Notes: generated from the sequence alone by a model not told the origin. DNA of 64,000 nucleotides from CAYNQN01 sp964530525 (GCA_964530525.1 CAZHBH010000003.1:1-64000); one strand, 5' to 3'. Positions 26,092 to 34,789 are shown, counted from the first letter of the stretch. Numbers and translations are program-made.

Positions 26092-26918
26092 AACGAGTTG
26101 ACTTTGAGGGCCTGTGGGATCGGTTCCTTGCCGAGGGGCGGGGAGTTGTCACAACCACCCAGCTCCGAGAGGAGACTGGGGCCAGCGCCGATGCCGTTCG
26201 GGCAGCCGCGGCCAACGCCGTGCGCAAGGGTCTTCTGTTCAGTCCCGCCAAGGGCCTCTACGTGCCCGTGCCCCCTAAGTACCGCAGTTGGGGCGTCATT
26301 CCTGCCGATCACTTCATCGACGCCATGATGAGCTACCTGGGCTGTGAGTACTACGTGGGCTTCCTCTCAGCTGCAGCGCACTGGGGGGCGTCGCATCAAG
26401 CGGTGCAGGAGTACCAGGTTGTCGTCGATCGCCACGTGCGCGACCGCGACATCGGGCGAGTGCGGATGCGGTTCCACCGCATCCGCCGCCTCGATGAACG
26501 CGAAACGGTTCGCATCGCAGGCACTGAAGCAATGCTGACCGTGGCGAGCCCCGAGCAGTGCGCTGTGGACCTGGTGGAGCACCCCTCTTGGGGTGGAGGG
26601 CTCTCCAACGTCGCCACGGTGCTTGCCGAGCTGCCCAACCTCGACGCCGTGAAGTTGTCCTCTCTCGCCGCCCGCCGTCCCCGGCCCCTGGCGCAACGGC
26701 TCGGGTGGCTCCTCGACAGCGCCGAAGTCGGCGTCGATCTCGAACCTCTGGCTCAGCTCGCTCGTTTGAGTACCCGGTCCACGCTGCTCGATTCCCGCCA
26801 GCCTCGTGGTGGTGAGCGCGACGAGCGCTGGGGTGTCATCGTGAACACCCGAGTCGACCCCGACACGTGGTCCTCGGGATGGGGCCTGCGAAAGTCCAGA
26901 CCGCTGGATTGCCCTTGA
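26088..26918 (+). CDS. AbiEi-family antitoxin/regulator without adjacent AbiEii
   Basis: 276 residues from a GTG at 26088. N-terminal winged helix: VTTTQLREETGASADAVRAA then KGLLFSPAKGLYVPVP (about residues 20-65). It is followed by the AbiEi domain with CEYYVGFLSAAAHWGASHQA and EYQVVVDRHVRDRD and the DNA-contact-like RVRMRFHRIRRL (about residues 85-135), and SPEQCAVDLVEHP further on. Known relatives repress a toxin operon. Here the following genes are an Xre-RES pair rather than a nucleotidyltransferase, so it is a solitary AbiEi or part of a mixed module. Confidence 0.85.
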   Translation: MKRVDFEGLWDRFLAEGRGVVTTTQLREETGASADAVRAAAANAVRKGLLFSPAKGLYVPVPPKYRSWGVIPADHFIDAMMSYLGCEYYVGFLSAAAHWGASHQAVQEYQVVVDRHVRDRDIGRVRMRFHRIRRLDERETVRIAGTEAMLTVASPEQCAVDLVEHPSWGGGLSNVATVLAELPNLDAVKLSSLAARRPRPLAQRLGWLLDSAEVGVDLEPLAQLARLSTRSTLLDSRQPRGGERDERWGVIVNTRVDPDTWSSGWGLRKSRPLDCP

Positions 26919-26984
26919 AGTGAGTACGACGTATGATGTGACATATCCACGACATTGCAACCGGCTTTTCTGCGACGAGGATTC

Positions 26985-27320
26985 ATGACCACTCTGACCT
27001 CACTACTTGACCACCTGTATGAAGGGGATGTGGTGGACACCGCGGATCTGGCGCGGGTCAGCGACACGAACCCACGGAGCGTGGCTCGTTGGAGGGCCGA
27101 AGCGGCTGCTCCGCGCCGGGACGCTGAGGAGCGACTGCTCGAGCTGCGCGCCGTCGTAGACCTGGCACGCAGGGTGATGAGAGATGACGCAGCCCGTCTC
27201 TGGATGCGGTCACCCAACCCCGATCTGGACTACGAGAAGCCGATCGATCTGGTTGCGGAAGGCCAGTACCAGCGAGTGATCGATCTTCTCCTCGCCTTGG
27301 CGGAGGGCGTCACCGCCTGA
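26985..27320 (+). CDS. Xre/MbcA/ParS-type antitoxin of a RES toxin
   Basis: 111 residues, ATG at 26985 behind a GAGGA ribosome site. An N-terminal helix-turn-helix (VVDTADLARVSDTNPRSVAR, about residues 16-35) is followed by a DUF2384-like C-terminal domain ending in the groove region (RSPNPDLDYEKPIDLVAEGQ then YQRVIDLLLAL, about residues 76-105). Such proteins neutralise RES toxins by capping the active site and repress the operon. It is followed one base after its stop by the RES gene. Confidence 0.88.
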   Translation: MTTLTSLLDHLYEGDVVDTADLARVSDTNPRSVARWRAEAAAPRRDAEERLLELRAVVDLARRVMRDDAARLWMRSPNPDLDYEKPIDLVAEGQYQRVIDLLLALAEGVTA

Positions 27321-27321
27321 G

Positions 27322-27858
27322 ATGCCGTCGTTCGACTCTCGAAAGATCGGACGGTTGGCGGGCACGGCGCTGTCCTCCGTCGGCTACCGAAACCAAGCCC
27401 CCGGATTCGATCCTCGCAGCGGTGAGGGGGCACGACGTCGTGGCGGTCGGTTCAACCCGCCTCACAGCTATCCGGTCCTGTACTTGTGTACGACTCGTCC
27501 CTGCGTCGCGGCCGAGCTCACACGGCAGGCTGCGCGACAGGGCCTCAGCGTCAGCGACCTCTTGCCCCGCGAGCTTTGGGAGATCAGCGCCCCGCTCGTG
27601 AAGGTGCTCGACCTGACCGACGTGACCACGCGCGACGCGCTTGATCTGTCGACATCCGACCTCCTCCGCGACGACCACCGCTTCACCCAGGAGATCGGCG
27701 AAGCTGCCCATGAACATGGCTTCCAGGGCATCCGCTCCCCATCTGCCACTGGTGTTGATGATGTCCTCGCCGTCCTTCCCGAGAATCTCGCCGGGGTCGT
27801 GCTTGAGGTTGAACGAGTCGGAGAATGGCGAACCATCGAGGACTTCGAAGCTCTCTAG
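27322..27858 (+). CDS. RES-domain toxin (NAD+-degrading)
   Basis: 178 residues. The RES family triad region is present: GARRRGGRFNPPHSYPVLYL with the conserved Arg/Gly-Arg-Phe-Asn box (about residues 36-55), AAELTRQAARQGL with the conserved Glu, and GFQGIRSPSATG with the Ser (about residue 140). RES toxins deplete NAD+ and arrest growth. Translation is coupled to the antitoxin. RES-Xre modules are also known in phage-defence contexts. Confidence 0.88.
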   Translation: MPSFDSRKIGRLAGTALSSVGYRNQAPGFDPRSGEGARRRGGRFNPPHSYPVLYLCTTRPCVAAELTRQAARQGLSVSDLLPRELWEISAPLVKVLDLTDVTTRDALDLSTSDLLRDDHRFTQEIGEAAHEHGFQGIRSPSATGVDDVLAVLPENLAGVVLEVERVGEWRTIEDFEAL

Positions 27859-28046
27859 TCGCTCTAGCCAGCCCTTGTTATCAGCGCTCAGTGCTTTGTG
27901 CCTGATGTGAGGTCTCCGTGTCACTCATCCCTGAGACAGCGTATATAACCCTTAGTACCCAGTACTACTCGTCCAAGCAATGTGGCCACTATTCACCCAT
28001 ATAACTCTCCATTTTCCGTTGTATAAAAGGAGAAAGGACGGCACAT

Positions 28047-28070
28047 ATGCACTCTCCGAGAGTGCTATGT
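28047..28070 (+). pseudogene. possible gene start interrupted by the IS element
   Basis: ATG at 28047 is preceded by AAAGGA with 8-9-nt spacing and an upstream TATAAA hexamer (28022-28027) in an A/T-rich stretch. The reading frame runs into the IS left end after eight codons and stops inside it. No continuation is obvious on the far side of the IS; one frame there is open for about 27 codons. The evidence is only the start signals, so this is tentative. Confidence 0.3.
28049..28065. promoter_or_regulatory. 17-bp palindrome abutting the IS left end
   Basis: GCACTCTC-C-GAGAGTGC, a perfect 8-bp-arm palindrome, ends 5 bp before the IS inverted repeat. It could be an operator that became the IS target, or part of a hairpin target preferred by the IS. 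Confidence 0.4.
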
Positions 28071-28103
28071 GGGACTGTCCGACTGATTGTGTAAGTGGCG
28101 TGA
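28071..28103 (+). repeat. IS left inverted repeat
   Basis: Begins GGGACTGTCCGACTGATTGT and matches the complement of the right end at most of 33 positions. Confidence 0.8.
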
Positions 28104-28150
28104 TCTGAGGGTCCGCGGCCTAGTGCCGTGGGCCAAGGAGGATCGCTGCG

Positions 28151-29464
28151 ATGACAACCACTACTTCTACATCGATGACACCGGCTCCCGGCAAGGGTCT
28201 GCGCCTGCCCCGTATGGTGACCAAGGTGGGCGACGAGGAAGCAATGGGCGCCTGGGCCGATGAGCTCGTCGAGCGGGCTCGAGCCGAAGGCGTGGAGCTC
28301 ACCGGCGAGGACGGGCTGTTGACGGCTCTGGTTCGCCAGGTGCTCCAGACGGGCCTGGAGATCGAGATGACCGATCACCTCGGCTACGAACGCCACGACC
28401 CCGCTGGGCGAGGGTCGGGCAACTCCCGCAACGGGGCCTATCCCAAGACCCTCATCACCGAGATCGGAAAGGTCGACCTCGCTGTTCCGAGAGATCGCAA
28501 CGGCTCCTTCGAGCCGGCCACTGTGCCCAAGGGCCAGCGCCGCCTCGACGGGCTGACGGGTAACGTCACCTCGCTCTACGCGAAGGGCCTCAGCACCGGT
28601 GACATCCAGGCGCACCTGGCGGAGATCTACGACTGCGACATCTCCCGAGACACCATTTCGCGCATCACCGATGCGGTGCTCGAAGACCTCGTCGCCTGGC
28701 AGAACCGGCCGCTGGATCGCATCCCGGTGATCTTGATCGACGCCATCGTGGTGAAGATCCGAGACGGCGCGGTGGCCAACCGCCCGATCTACGTGGCCAT
28801 GGGCATCAACCTCGACGGTGAGCGAGACGTGCTGGGACTCTGGGTCGGGCCCACCGGCGGCGAGGGAGCCAAGTTCTGGCTCAACGTGCTCACAGAGCTG
28901 CGCAACCGTGGCATCCACGACACCTTCATCGTGTGCTGTGACGGCCTCAAGGGCCTCCCCGAGTCCATCCGGGCCACCTGGCCGTTGGCCGAGGTCCAGC
29001 TCTGCGTTGTTCACCTCGTGCGCTCTTCTATCCGTTACACCTCCAAGAAGCACTGGGGCCAGGTGTGCCGCGAGATGCGAGAGATCTACACCGCTCCGAC
29101 GCTTGCTGCGGCAGAGGCCCGCTTCGGCGAGTTCTCCGACACCTGGCGCGAGAGATACCCCGCCATGGTGGAGACCTGGGAGCGGTCCTGGGCCGAGTTC
29201 GTCCCGTTCTTGGACTACCCGCCCGAGCTGCGCCAGGTCGTCTACACGACCAACGCCATCGAGAGTCTCAACGCCCGGTTCCGAAAGGCCGTGCGACATC
29301 GGGGCCACTTCCCAACTGAGCAGGCGGCCTTGAAGGTCCTCTACCTCGTGGCGATCGAGAGGAGGAAGAACCGCTCCAACCCCACCGGGAGGATCAACGG
29401 CTGGAAGCCGATCCTGAACGCACTGACCATCCACTACGGCGACCGCATCACCGCAGCTGCCTGA
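28151..29464 (+). CDS. IS256-family transposase
   Basis: 437 residues. DDE catalytic residues are placed as in IS256: Asp in PVILIDAIVVKIRDG (about residue 197), Asp in IVCCDGLKGLPESI (about residue 264), and Glu in VYTTNAIESLNARFRK (about residue 373). MTDHLGYERHDPAGRGSGNS and KVDLAVPRDRNGSFEP are mutator-family N-terminal motifs. ATG at 28151 with AAGGAGG eight bases upstream. The frame is intact, so the element may be active. Confidence 0.95.
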   Translation: MTTTTSTSMTPAPGKGLRLPRMVTKVGDEEAMGAWADELVERARAEGVELTGEDGLLTALVRQVLQTGLEIEMTDHLGYERHDPAGRGSGNSRNGAYPKTLITEIGKVDLAVPRDRNGSFEPATVPKGQRRLDGLTGNVTSLYAKGLSTGDIQAHLAEIYDCDISRDTISRITDAVLEDLVAWQNRPLDRIPVILIDAIVVKIRDGAVANRPIYVAMGINLDGERDVLGLWVGPTGGEGAKFWLNVLTELRNRGIHDTFIVCCDGLKGLPESIRATWPLAEVQLCVVHLVRSSIRYTSKKHWGQVCREMREIYTAPTLAAAEARFGEFSDTWRERYPAMVETWERSWAEFVPFLDYPPELRQVVYTTNAIESLNARFRKAVRHRGHFPTEQAALKVLYLVAIERRKNRSNPTGRINGWKPILNALTIHYGDRITAAA

Positions 29465-29473
29465 CCATGACCG

Positions 29474-29506
29474 TCGCGTCGCTTACACAGAGAATCGGAC
29501 AGTCCC
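29474..29506 (-). repeat. IS right inverted repeat
   Basis: The complement begins GGGACTGTCCGATTCTCTGT and marks the IS end 135 bp before the SIR2 gene stop. Confidence 0.8.
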
Positions 29507-29640
29507 GAGTATGGAAGTGGAATCGCCTGGTATTGATCTCTAGCTCCGATCTTCTCTCATCACGGAGCTGGCGAATGGTGCCCCAGAGCCGCCGATAGGG
29601 GGATGCACTCGTCTCCCAGCAGGTGGGCGCGGGTCGGCCC

Positions 29641-32600
29641 CTACCAGCCCTCGGGATGCGGGAGACCGAGGCGGATGGCCTGTTCGACAACGACTCTGAT
29701 GTGCGCTGGGTCACTCCCCACTCGAAGCCGCGGCATCAGTTCGTGCAGCTGGTACCCGCCCCACCACGGCTGCTCGGTGCTGCGCATCAGGTGGCCGATC
29801 ACCCTTGCGCACGCGTCCGGTGAGTCGTCGACGCGTCGTTCCAGGTGGCGTAGGACGTCGTCGTGCTCTCGGAAGCGGCCGGGCCGGCTGGTCACGAGGT
29901 GCGCTCCTGACTCAAAGGAGTTGCCCAGGAACGGGATCCACCCCACCATCGCTGTGGCCTCCTCGAATGAGAGCTGAGTCGGAATACTGGTCAGGCGGTT
30001 GCTCCAGTACGTATGCATCCACCGGGTCCACTGGTGTTCGACCGCTTCGCCGGGCAGTTTGTCCAGGATGTTGGCGACCTTGTCGGCGAACGTGGAGCGT
30101 TCGTCGTTGCTCAGGTCCACGATGACTCCTGGCAGCCACTCCAGGGGGTCACGGTCGCTGGTGAGGGCGATCCCGGCGAGGTGGCCGAGGATCGACCCTT
30201 GGTGCTTGTCATCGAGCTCACCTAGGTGACCGACGGCCTGGAGGTAGTGATCCATGAGCCCGGCGTCGAGCATCTGATCGTTCCAACGGCCCCAGCCGGT
30301 GAAGCTGTTCCAGGCTCGGCGAGCCCGAGGTGCATCGGACCAGTCGAGGAGCGGCATCACGTTCTGGATCGTCCAGTCCGGGTCGGCTGCAAACAGGAAG
30401 TGCAGCCGACTGGCGCAGATTACTTCAGCCATCTGCGTTCGGGACTCGCCCGAGGGGCCGCCGAGCATTGCCTCGAAGGCTTCGCGGTGCTCCTCTGTCA
30501 GGCCGGACCATGTCTCTTCATCTGCTCGCCAGTCGTGTTGGATGACGTGCAGCCAGAACTCAGCGAGGTTTCCCCCCGGGTGGTTGATCGCACGGGTGAG
30601 CCAGTCGATCTCGCCGAACACGACCTCTTCGTCGGGGATCAGCTGCCAGAGCTCTCGGGCCAGTTGCCGGGCTCCGGGCACGGCTGTCCAATCGGTGGGA
30701 TATCCCTCGGATCGACCTCCGGCTGAGAGCATCCGAGCGAGATCCCGGGTGAGGGTCGTGTGGTCGAGAGCAGCGATGCGTCTAAGGACGTCTGCAGCCG
30801 CTTTGGCATCGAGTTCAGCGCGGCTCCATCCTTTGATGACAGCTTGTGTGACTTCGGCGTCTGGTGGATCGGCGTTGAGGAGCCGGTAGCCGTCATTCGG
30901 TTCGGTCTGAACCGCCGAGGTGATGAGGGTCAAGGAATCCTCCCAGGTGGGTACGCCCTCCCAATGGCCAACGCCCCTGGTCTCCTGCAGCGTCGAGAGC
31001 AGCGATGAAGGATCAGCTTCGAGCTGTTCATGGAGGTTCTCCACAGACATGGGGGGTCTTGAGGGAACAAACCCACTCTCCATCGAATGGGTCAGATCGG
31101 GGTTTGTTCGTGCTATCCAGGTCGGATCGACTGCGTGGGCCTCCGCCAGTGCCGCTGTGATGCGAGGGTGGTCAGGGCGGGACCGGTCCATCCAGACAAG
31201 TGCGTTGAACCGTTCGTAGGGCCGGTGCTCCGACTCCTCCTCGTCTGGTTCGAACACGGCACTGATGAGCGCCTCGATCGCCTCATCTGAGGCCCCTGGG
31301 AGAGCTGCAGCGATCAGGCGGAACGCCTCGTGGCGCACCCGGTGGTTGAAAAGCCAGCCGGAGCGCACCACCCAGTCGAGCTTGGCCGAGGAGTCGACGT
31401 CGCTCCGGTGGATCCAGCCATGGATAGCCAGGCGCTGGAGGATCTGCGAGTCTGCTGTGGCCCAGGACTGCAGATACCCGATTGCGATCGGATCAGAGGC
31501 ATTGAGCAGAGCTTCAATCCCATCGCGTGCCGCGTCGATCAGTACATCGATCGGCTCGGTGTATTCGTCCTGAGGATGTGGCTCAATGGCGCTCCGGCCG
31601 AACGAGATTACATCAAAGCTGAGACTGCCTGGGTGAGCGGCGACCTGGAGATCACTCACTCGTCGTAGGTGCCGGTCGGCCATTGCGACGACCGCATGGA
31701 CAACCTCGGAGAGGTTCGGCTTGAGGATCTGAGCCCACGCCTCCTGGAGCCAGTGATCGTCGCCACGCAGGTGAATACCGAGGCGTGGCGGGCCCAACCC
31801 GAACGAGGATGTCAGCCCCGCGGTGGGTTCGGTCAAATGATCGAACAGCAGCAGAATCTGCTCCCGGTCATCTGGCCAGGTCGAGGCATTGAGCGCGAAA
31901 TCGAACCAGTTGCGAGTTGAGGTAGGCGCATCACGGAGCAGAAGCACGAGCCAGATTCCCAGCCAACCGGGCCGAGGTGCTCCACGACGGTGAAGTTGAA
32001 ACCCGATCTCGTCGCAGATCTCAGGTCCGAGGTAGCCACCGCTCTCGCTTACAAGGCCGAGCGCACGCTCTGTGTGCTCCTCCACCATTACAAAGAACTC
32101 AACGAACCACCTGGCAAGGGCTCGTCCAGCTTCCGAGGGCGGCGATCCTCGGGCGAGCAACATCCTGAACACGGGCTGCGTAGCCGCCCAGTCGAGCCAT
32201 TCTGGTGCTCGTGCGACCTTGGTGAAGAGCCCGACCCGGTCGGGATCAGCAATCAGCTCCTCAAGGTAAGAGGTGTCCTCAGGGATCTCCGAAGGCGGAG
32301 ACGCGACCAACTCGGCGACCCGCTGGCGATGGTCGAGCAGCCCCATCCCTGCGATCTCCGCCCAGCGGGCAAGCACATCTCCGAGCGCGGCGTGCGAGCC
32401 TGCAACAACCTCGTACCCAATAGGCCGAAGGCCAAGGTCCATCCAATCCCGCGCCCCGGGCGTGTCAGTGAGTATGTATCGGTGGCCATCAGGTCCGAGT
32501 GCTCGCGCCAGGTAACGCATGACCACGTCGCCATGGCTGTAGCCGATGAACAGCACACTGAACTTGGCGAACATCCGCTCCAAGAACCGCGCCGCCCAAG

Positions 32601-33129
32601 CATCACGCAGGTACGCCTTGCCGAAGTCACCGTCGGTCACGACAAGGCGCTCTGGGGGCTGGCAAAGGGTACCGTGCAGGTACACCAGCCCGGTGAAGTC
32701 GTTGCCCACCGGTAGTGCCGGTGCTGCGTACTCCTCGACCTCGACTCCTCTGGCATGGATCACCGATGTCAGATGCCGATCGAAGTTGGTCGTGACGATC
32801 CTTAGATGTGGCGCTGTCAGCCCAAGATCCACGACTGCTTCGTGGAGGCGGTTGTGTTGCGACCGTGGAGCTCTGAGGTGCTCCGCAACACGGAGGTGAA
32901 CATCGACACCTCGATCCTTGATACGCCCGAGCACGACGTCCGGGTGAAGGAGGTCGCCGTCATGCAGGGCGTAGCGTGTTTCATCGGCGATCGATCTCGT
33001 CAGCCGTTGGAAATCAGGAAGGTCAGACGGGGTGTCTCGGGAGGCACCTGCGCCAACGAACAGAACAAGGCGACCTGCTCGGTGCGCGTCGACCAGCTCC
33101 GAGGGAACCTCAACGCCACCGGCCCACAC
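29641..33129 (-). CDS. large SIR2-domain defence protein (DSR-like; possible DUF4020-type C-terminus)
   Basis: 1162 residues from a GTG at 33129. The N-terminal SIR2 fold has GRLVLFVGAGASRDTPSD (residues 19-36, GAGAS at 26-30), RIVTTNFDRHL with Asn/Asp at 115-117, VYLHGTL with the catalytic His at 152, and VLFIGYSHGD at 192-201. The remaining 900 or so residues are alpha-helical and Trp-rich with no second catalytic motif visible, resembling the C-terminal sensor regions of defence sirtuins. Such proteins sense phage components and hydrolyse NAD+. It is the largest gene in the island and stands alone between the IS and a divergent small gene. Confidence 0.8.
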   Translation of the reverse strand: MWAGGVEVPSELVDAHRAGRLVLFVGAGASRDTPSDLPDFQRLTRSIADETRYALHDGDLLHPDVVLGRIKDRGVDVHLRVAEHLRAPRSQHNRLHEAVVDLGLTAPHLRIVTTNFDRHLTSVIHARGVEVEEYAAPALPVGNDFTGLVYLHGTLCQPPERLVVTDGDFGKAYLRDAWAARFLERMFAKFSVLFIGYSHGDVVMRYLARALGPDGHRYILTDTPGARDWMDLGLRPIGYEVVAGSHAALGDVLARWAEIAGMGLLDHRQRVAELVASPPSEIPEDTSYLEELIADPDRVGLFTKVARAPEWLDWAATQPVFRMLLARGSPPSEAGRALARWFVEFFVMVEEHTERALGLVSESGGYLGPEICDEIGFQLHRRGAPRPGWLGIWLVLLLRDAPTSTRNWFDFALNASTWPDDREQILLLFDHLTEPTAGLTSSFGLGPPRLGIHLRGDDHWLQEAWAQILKPNLSEVVHAVVAMADRHLRRVSDLQVAAHPGSLSFDVISFGRSAIEPHPQDEYTEPIDVLIDAARDGIEALLNASDPIAIGYLQSWATADSQILQRLAIHGWIHRSDVDSSAKLDWVVRSGWLFNHRVRHEAFRLIAAALPGASDEAIEALISAVFEPDEEESEHRPYERFNALVWMDRSRPDHPRITAALAEAHAVDPTWIARTNPDLTHSMESGFVPSRPPMSVENLHEQLEADPSSLLSTLQETRGVGHWEGVPTWEDSLTLITSAVQTEPNDGYRLLNADPPDAEVTQAVIKGWSRAELDAKAAADVLRRIAALDHTTLTRDLARMLSAGGRSEGYPTDWTAVPGARQLARELWQLIPDEEVVFGEIDWLTRAINHPGGNLAEFWLHVIQHDWRADEETWSGLTEEHREAFEAMLGGPSGESRTQMAEVICASRLHFLFAADPDWTIQNVMPLLDWSDAPRARRAWNSFTGWGRWNDQMLDAGLMDHYLQAVGHLGELDDKHQGSILGHLAGIALTSDRDPLEWLPGVIVDLSNDERSTFADKVANILDKLPGEAVEHQWTRWMHTYWSNRLTSIPTQLSFEEATAMVGWIPFLGNSFESGAHLVTSRPGRFREHDDVLRHLERRVDDSPDACARVIGHLMRSTEQPWWGGYQLHELMPRLRVGSDPAHIRVVVEQAIRLGLPHPEGW

Positions 33130-33257
33130 AGTCGACGATCGTAGGCTGAAAGTTCATCGTGGCCGATGAAGCCCCGACGGAACGGTAGGCCGAGAGTCCC
33201 CACTCGGCAGGAAGATTCCCAACCCGGCACGCCACTCTGAGATAAGGAGGACCAACC

Positions 33258-33800
33258 ATGATGCACACTGACGACGACCTCATAGCCGCAGCCCACCTCA
33301 TTGCCACCGAGTGGACCGAGCTTGCCGAGATCGCTGGGCTTCTCGCTCGGTTTTCTGGTATCAGGGGGGCTGCTGAGCAGGCGTGGATGGATGCCTTCTT
33401 CGTCCACGACCGGTGCCTCATCAACTTCCTCTGCGGCGGGTACAAGGGCAGGTGGCAGGTCGACGACATCAAGCCCGCCGATTTCCTCGGCGATCTGTGG
33501 ACCCTTGAGGACGAGGACCTCGACCGTCAGCTACGCGGCCGCCTCGCCACCATCAATTCCAAGATGGCTCACCTAACGTGGAAGAACTTCACCGACGACG
33601 CGCCGATCATCTGGAACGCCGGGTCCCTTGCGCACGAAACGCACTACGCCATGGGGCTGTTCGTCGCTGCACTGGAGGCCGCAGGCCGGCCCGGGCTTGG
33701 AGTGCTCAAACAGGCCCAGGCGACAGCGCAGACCTCTCTCCCGGCTCTCCGAAAAGTCCGTCAGACCGCAGCGCCCCAAGCGCCGCTGCGGCACCAATAG
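33258..33800 (+). CDS. uncharacterised small protein, HDR/aHLT-motif family
   Basis: 180 residues, ATG at 33258 behind a strong AAGGAGG seven bases upstream. Conserved-looking motifs are AFFVHDRCLINFLCGG (about residues 46-61), DDIKPADFLGDLW (about 68-80) and INSKMAHLTW (about 98-107). I recall a widespread helical family with an H-x-R-x-L-x-x-F-L and K-x-x-H-L-T pattern but no assigned function. An R/H pair of this type is reminiscent of HEPN folds, which is speculation. It is divergent from the SIR2 gene (128-bp gap). Confidence 0.65.
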   Translation: MMHTDDDLIAAAHLIATEWTELAEIAGLLARFSGIRGAAEQAWMDAFFVHDRCLINFLCGGYKGRWQVDDIKPADFLGDLWTLEDEDLDRQLRGRLATINSKMAHLTWKNFTDDAPIIWNAGSLAHETHYAMGLFVAALEAAGRPGLGVLKQAQATAQTSLPALRKVRQTAAPQAPLRHQ

Positions 33801-33916
33801 CGGAGATTCCCGACGTGTCCCCGCTGTGCCGTTCGAGGTGAGCACGATGCTCGCTGGCGGCGCTGAGGCTGAGTATGGGAAAGAAATGATGGCAGCGGTT
33901 CTTCTTTGGTTTCGAA

Positions 33917-34450
33917 CTACGTGCTGCCTTGAGCCCCGATGAGTTGGAGGGCTGCGCTGGGGCTGTGGGTTTCGGTGAGGGTTCGCCAGTGGTCGACGAG
34001 GTTGTCGGGGACTTGGAGGGCGGCGTCGACGTAGTCGAGGTGGAGGTGGGGGTCTCGGCAGGTGTCGCCTGGGTTGATCGAGTAGTCGTAGGTCAGCTGC
34101 TGGAGCAGGTCCTCAGCGGTGTCGGCGACCTCGCACCACAGGCGGGCTGGCCAGGAGTCGATTCCCTTGTGGTGGATCACGTACTCCACGTAGTGGCCGA
34201 GCGTGTGGAGGGCACGCATCACTGACTCGCAGGCGGAGTCGACGCCGCCCTCGCTGAAAGTGATCGCCCAGTCGGCTCGATTCAGATCGTCGGCTGCTAT
34301 AGCGGCGATGTCCCTCCCAGCGGGATCGTCGAAGTGCTGGGCGACCCTCCAGCAGGCGAGCACTAGCTCTCGGCACGTCGAGGCGATCACCTCGGGTGTC
34401 ATAGGTCCGTTCCCTGGGCCGTGACGGGGCGCTCTCGTAGAATCCGTCAT
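33917..34450 (-). CDS. hypothetical island protein
   Basis: 177 residues, ATG at 34450 with AAGGAGG upstream. Probably all-helical and acidic, with many His/Trp/Cys residues: CRELVLACWRVAQHFDDPAG, then MRALHTLGHYVEYVIHHKG in the middle. No recognisable domain, signal or membrane segment. It is divergent from the AlpA-like gene with a palindromic operator between them, so the two may share regulation. Confidence 0.6.
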   Translation of the reverse strand: MTDSTRAPRHGPGNGPMTPEVIASTCRELVLACWRVAQHFDDPAGRDIAAIAADDLNRADWAITFSEGGVDSACESVMRALHTLGHYVEYVIHHKGIDSWPARLWCEVADTAEDLLQQLTYDYSINPGDTCRDPHLHLDYVDAALQVPDNLVDHWRTLTETHSPSAALQLIGAQGST

Positions 34451-34523
34451 GTCAGTACCTCCTTGCAGGTGCTGGCACGGGCTGGGGGGAGGGCCAACTC
34501 CCCTCAGCCCACCTTCACTTGTT

Positions 34524-34557
34524 GATCACCAAATCCTATCTCCACCATTTGGTGATC
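34524..34557. promoter_or_regulatory. operator between hypothetical gene and AlpA-like gene
   Basis: Perfect 11-bp inverted repeat GATCACCAAAT ... ATTTGGTGATC with a 12-bp spacer, centred between two divergent starts. It is an A/T-rich site in an otherwise GC-rich region; likely bound by the adjacent AlpA-like protein or another element regulator. Confidence 0.6.
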
Positions 34558-34603
34558 GTCAAGGGATTCAAAGGGGAGGGGAACTGCTGACTACGGTGGT
34601 GGC

Positions 34604-34789
34604 GTGAAGCTCGACCTGGTGGGCGTGGCCGAGATCGCTACTCTTCTCAGCGTCACGACGCAAAGGGTCGACCAGCTGGCTCGGACCAAGGGGTTCCCTG
34701 AGCCGGTAGCCGTCATCTCGGCCGGGCGCATCTGGCTTCTCAAGGACATCGAGCGCTGGGCGAAGCAGACCGGCCGCTCTCCCGGCTGA
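34604..34789 (+). CDS. AlpA-like helix-turn-helix protein
   Basis: 61 residues from a GTG. The whole protein is one MerR/AlpA-type HTH: VGVAEIATLLSVTTQRVDQL then GFPEPVAVISAGRIWLLKDI. AlpA-like proteins act as excisionases or activators of excision in genomic islands. It lies 200 bp from the right att site, fitting control of element 2. Confidence 0.75.
   Translation: MKLDLVGVAEIATLLSVTTQRVDQLARTKGFPEPVAVISAGRIWLLKDIERWAKQTGRSPG

Larger units (their letters stand above)
28071..29506 (+). mobile_element. IS256-family insertion sequence
   Basis: 1436 bp. Imperfect terminal inverted repeats begin GGGACTGTCCGA at both ends (left 28071-28103; right 29474-29506 on the complement) and share further matches around TGTGTAAG. 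A single transposase gene occupies nearly all of it. The flanks (TGCTATGT and GAGTATGG) do not form the 8-bp target duplication usual for the family. Confidence 0.88.

Noticed and set aside
28063..29514. Target-site duplication of the IS element
   Set aside because: The 8 bases on each side (TGCTATGT and GAGTATGG) do not match, nor do shifted windows that I tried.
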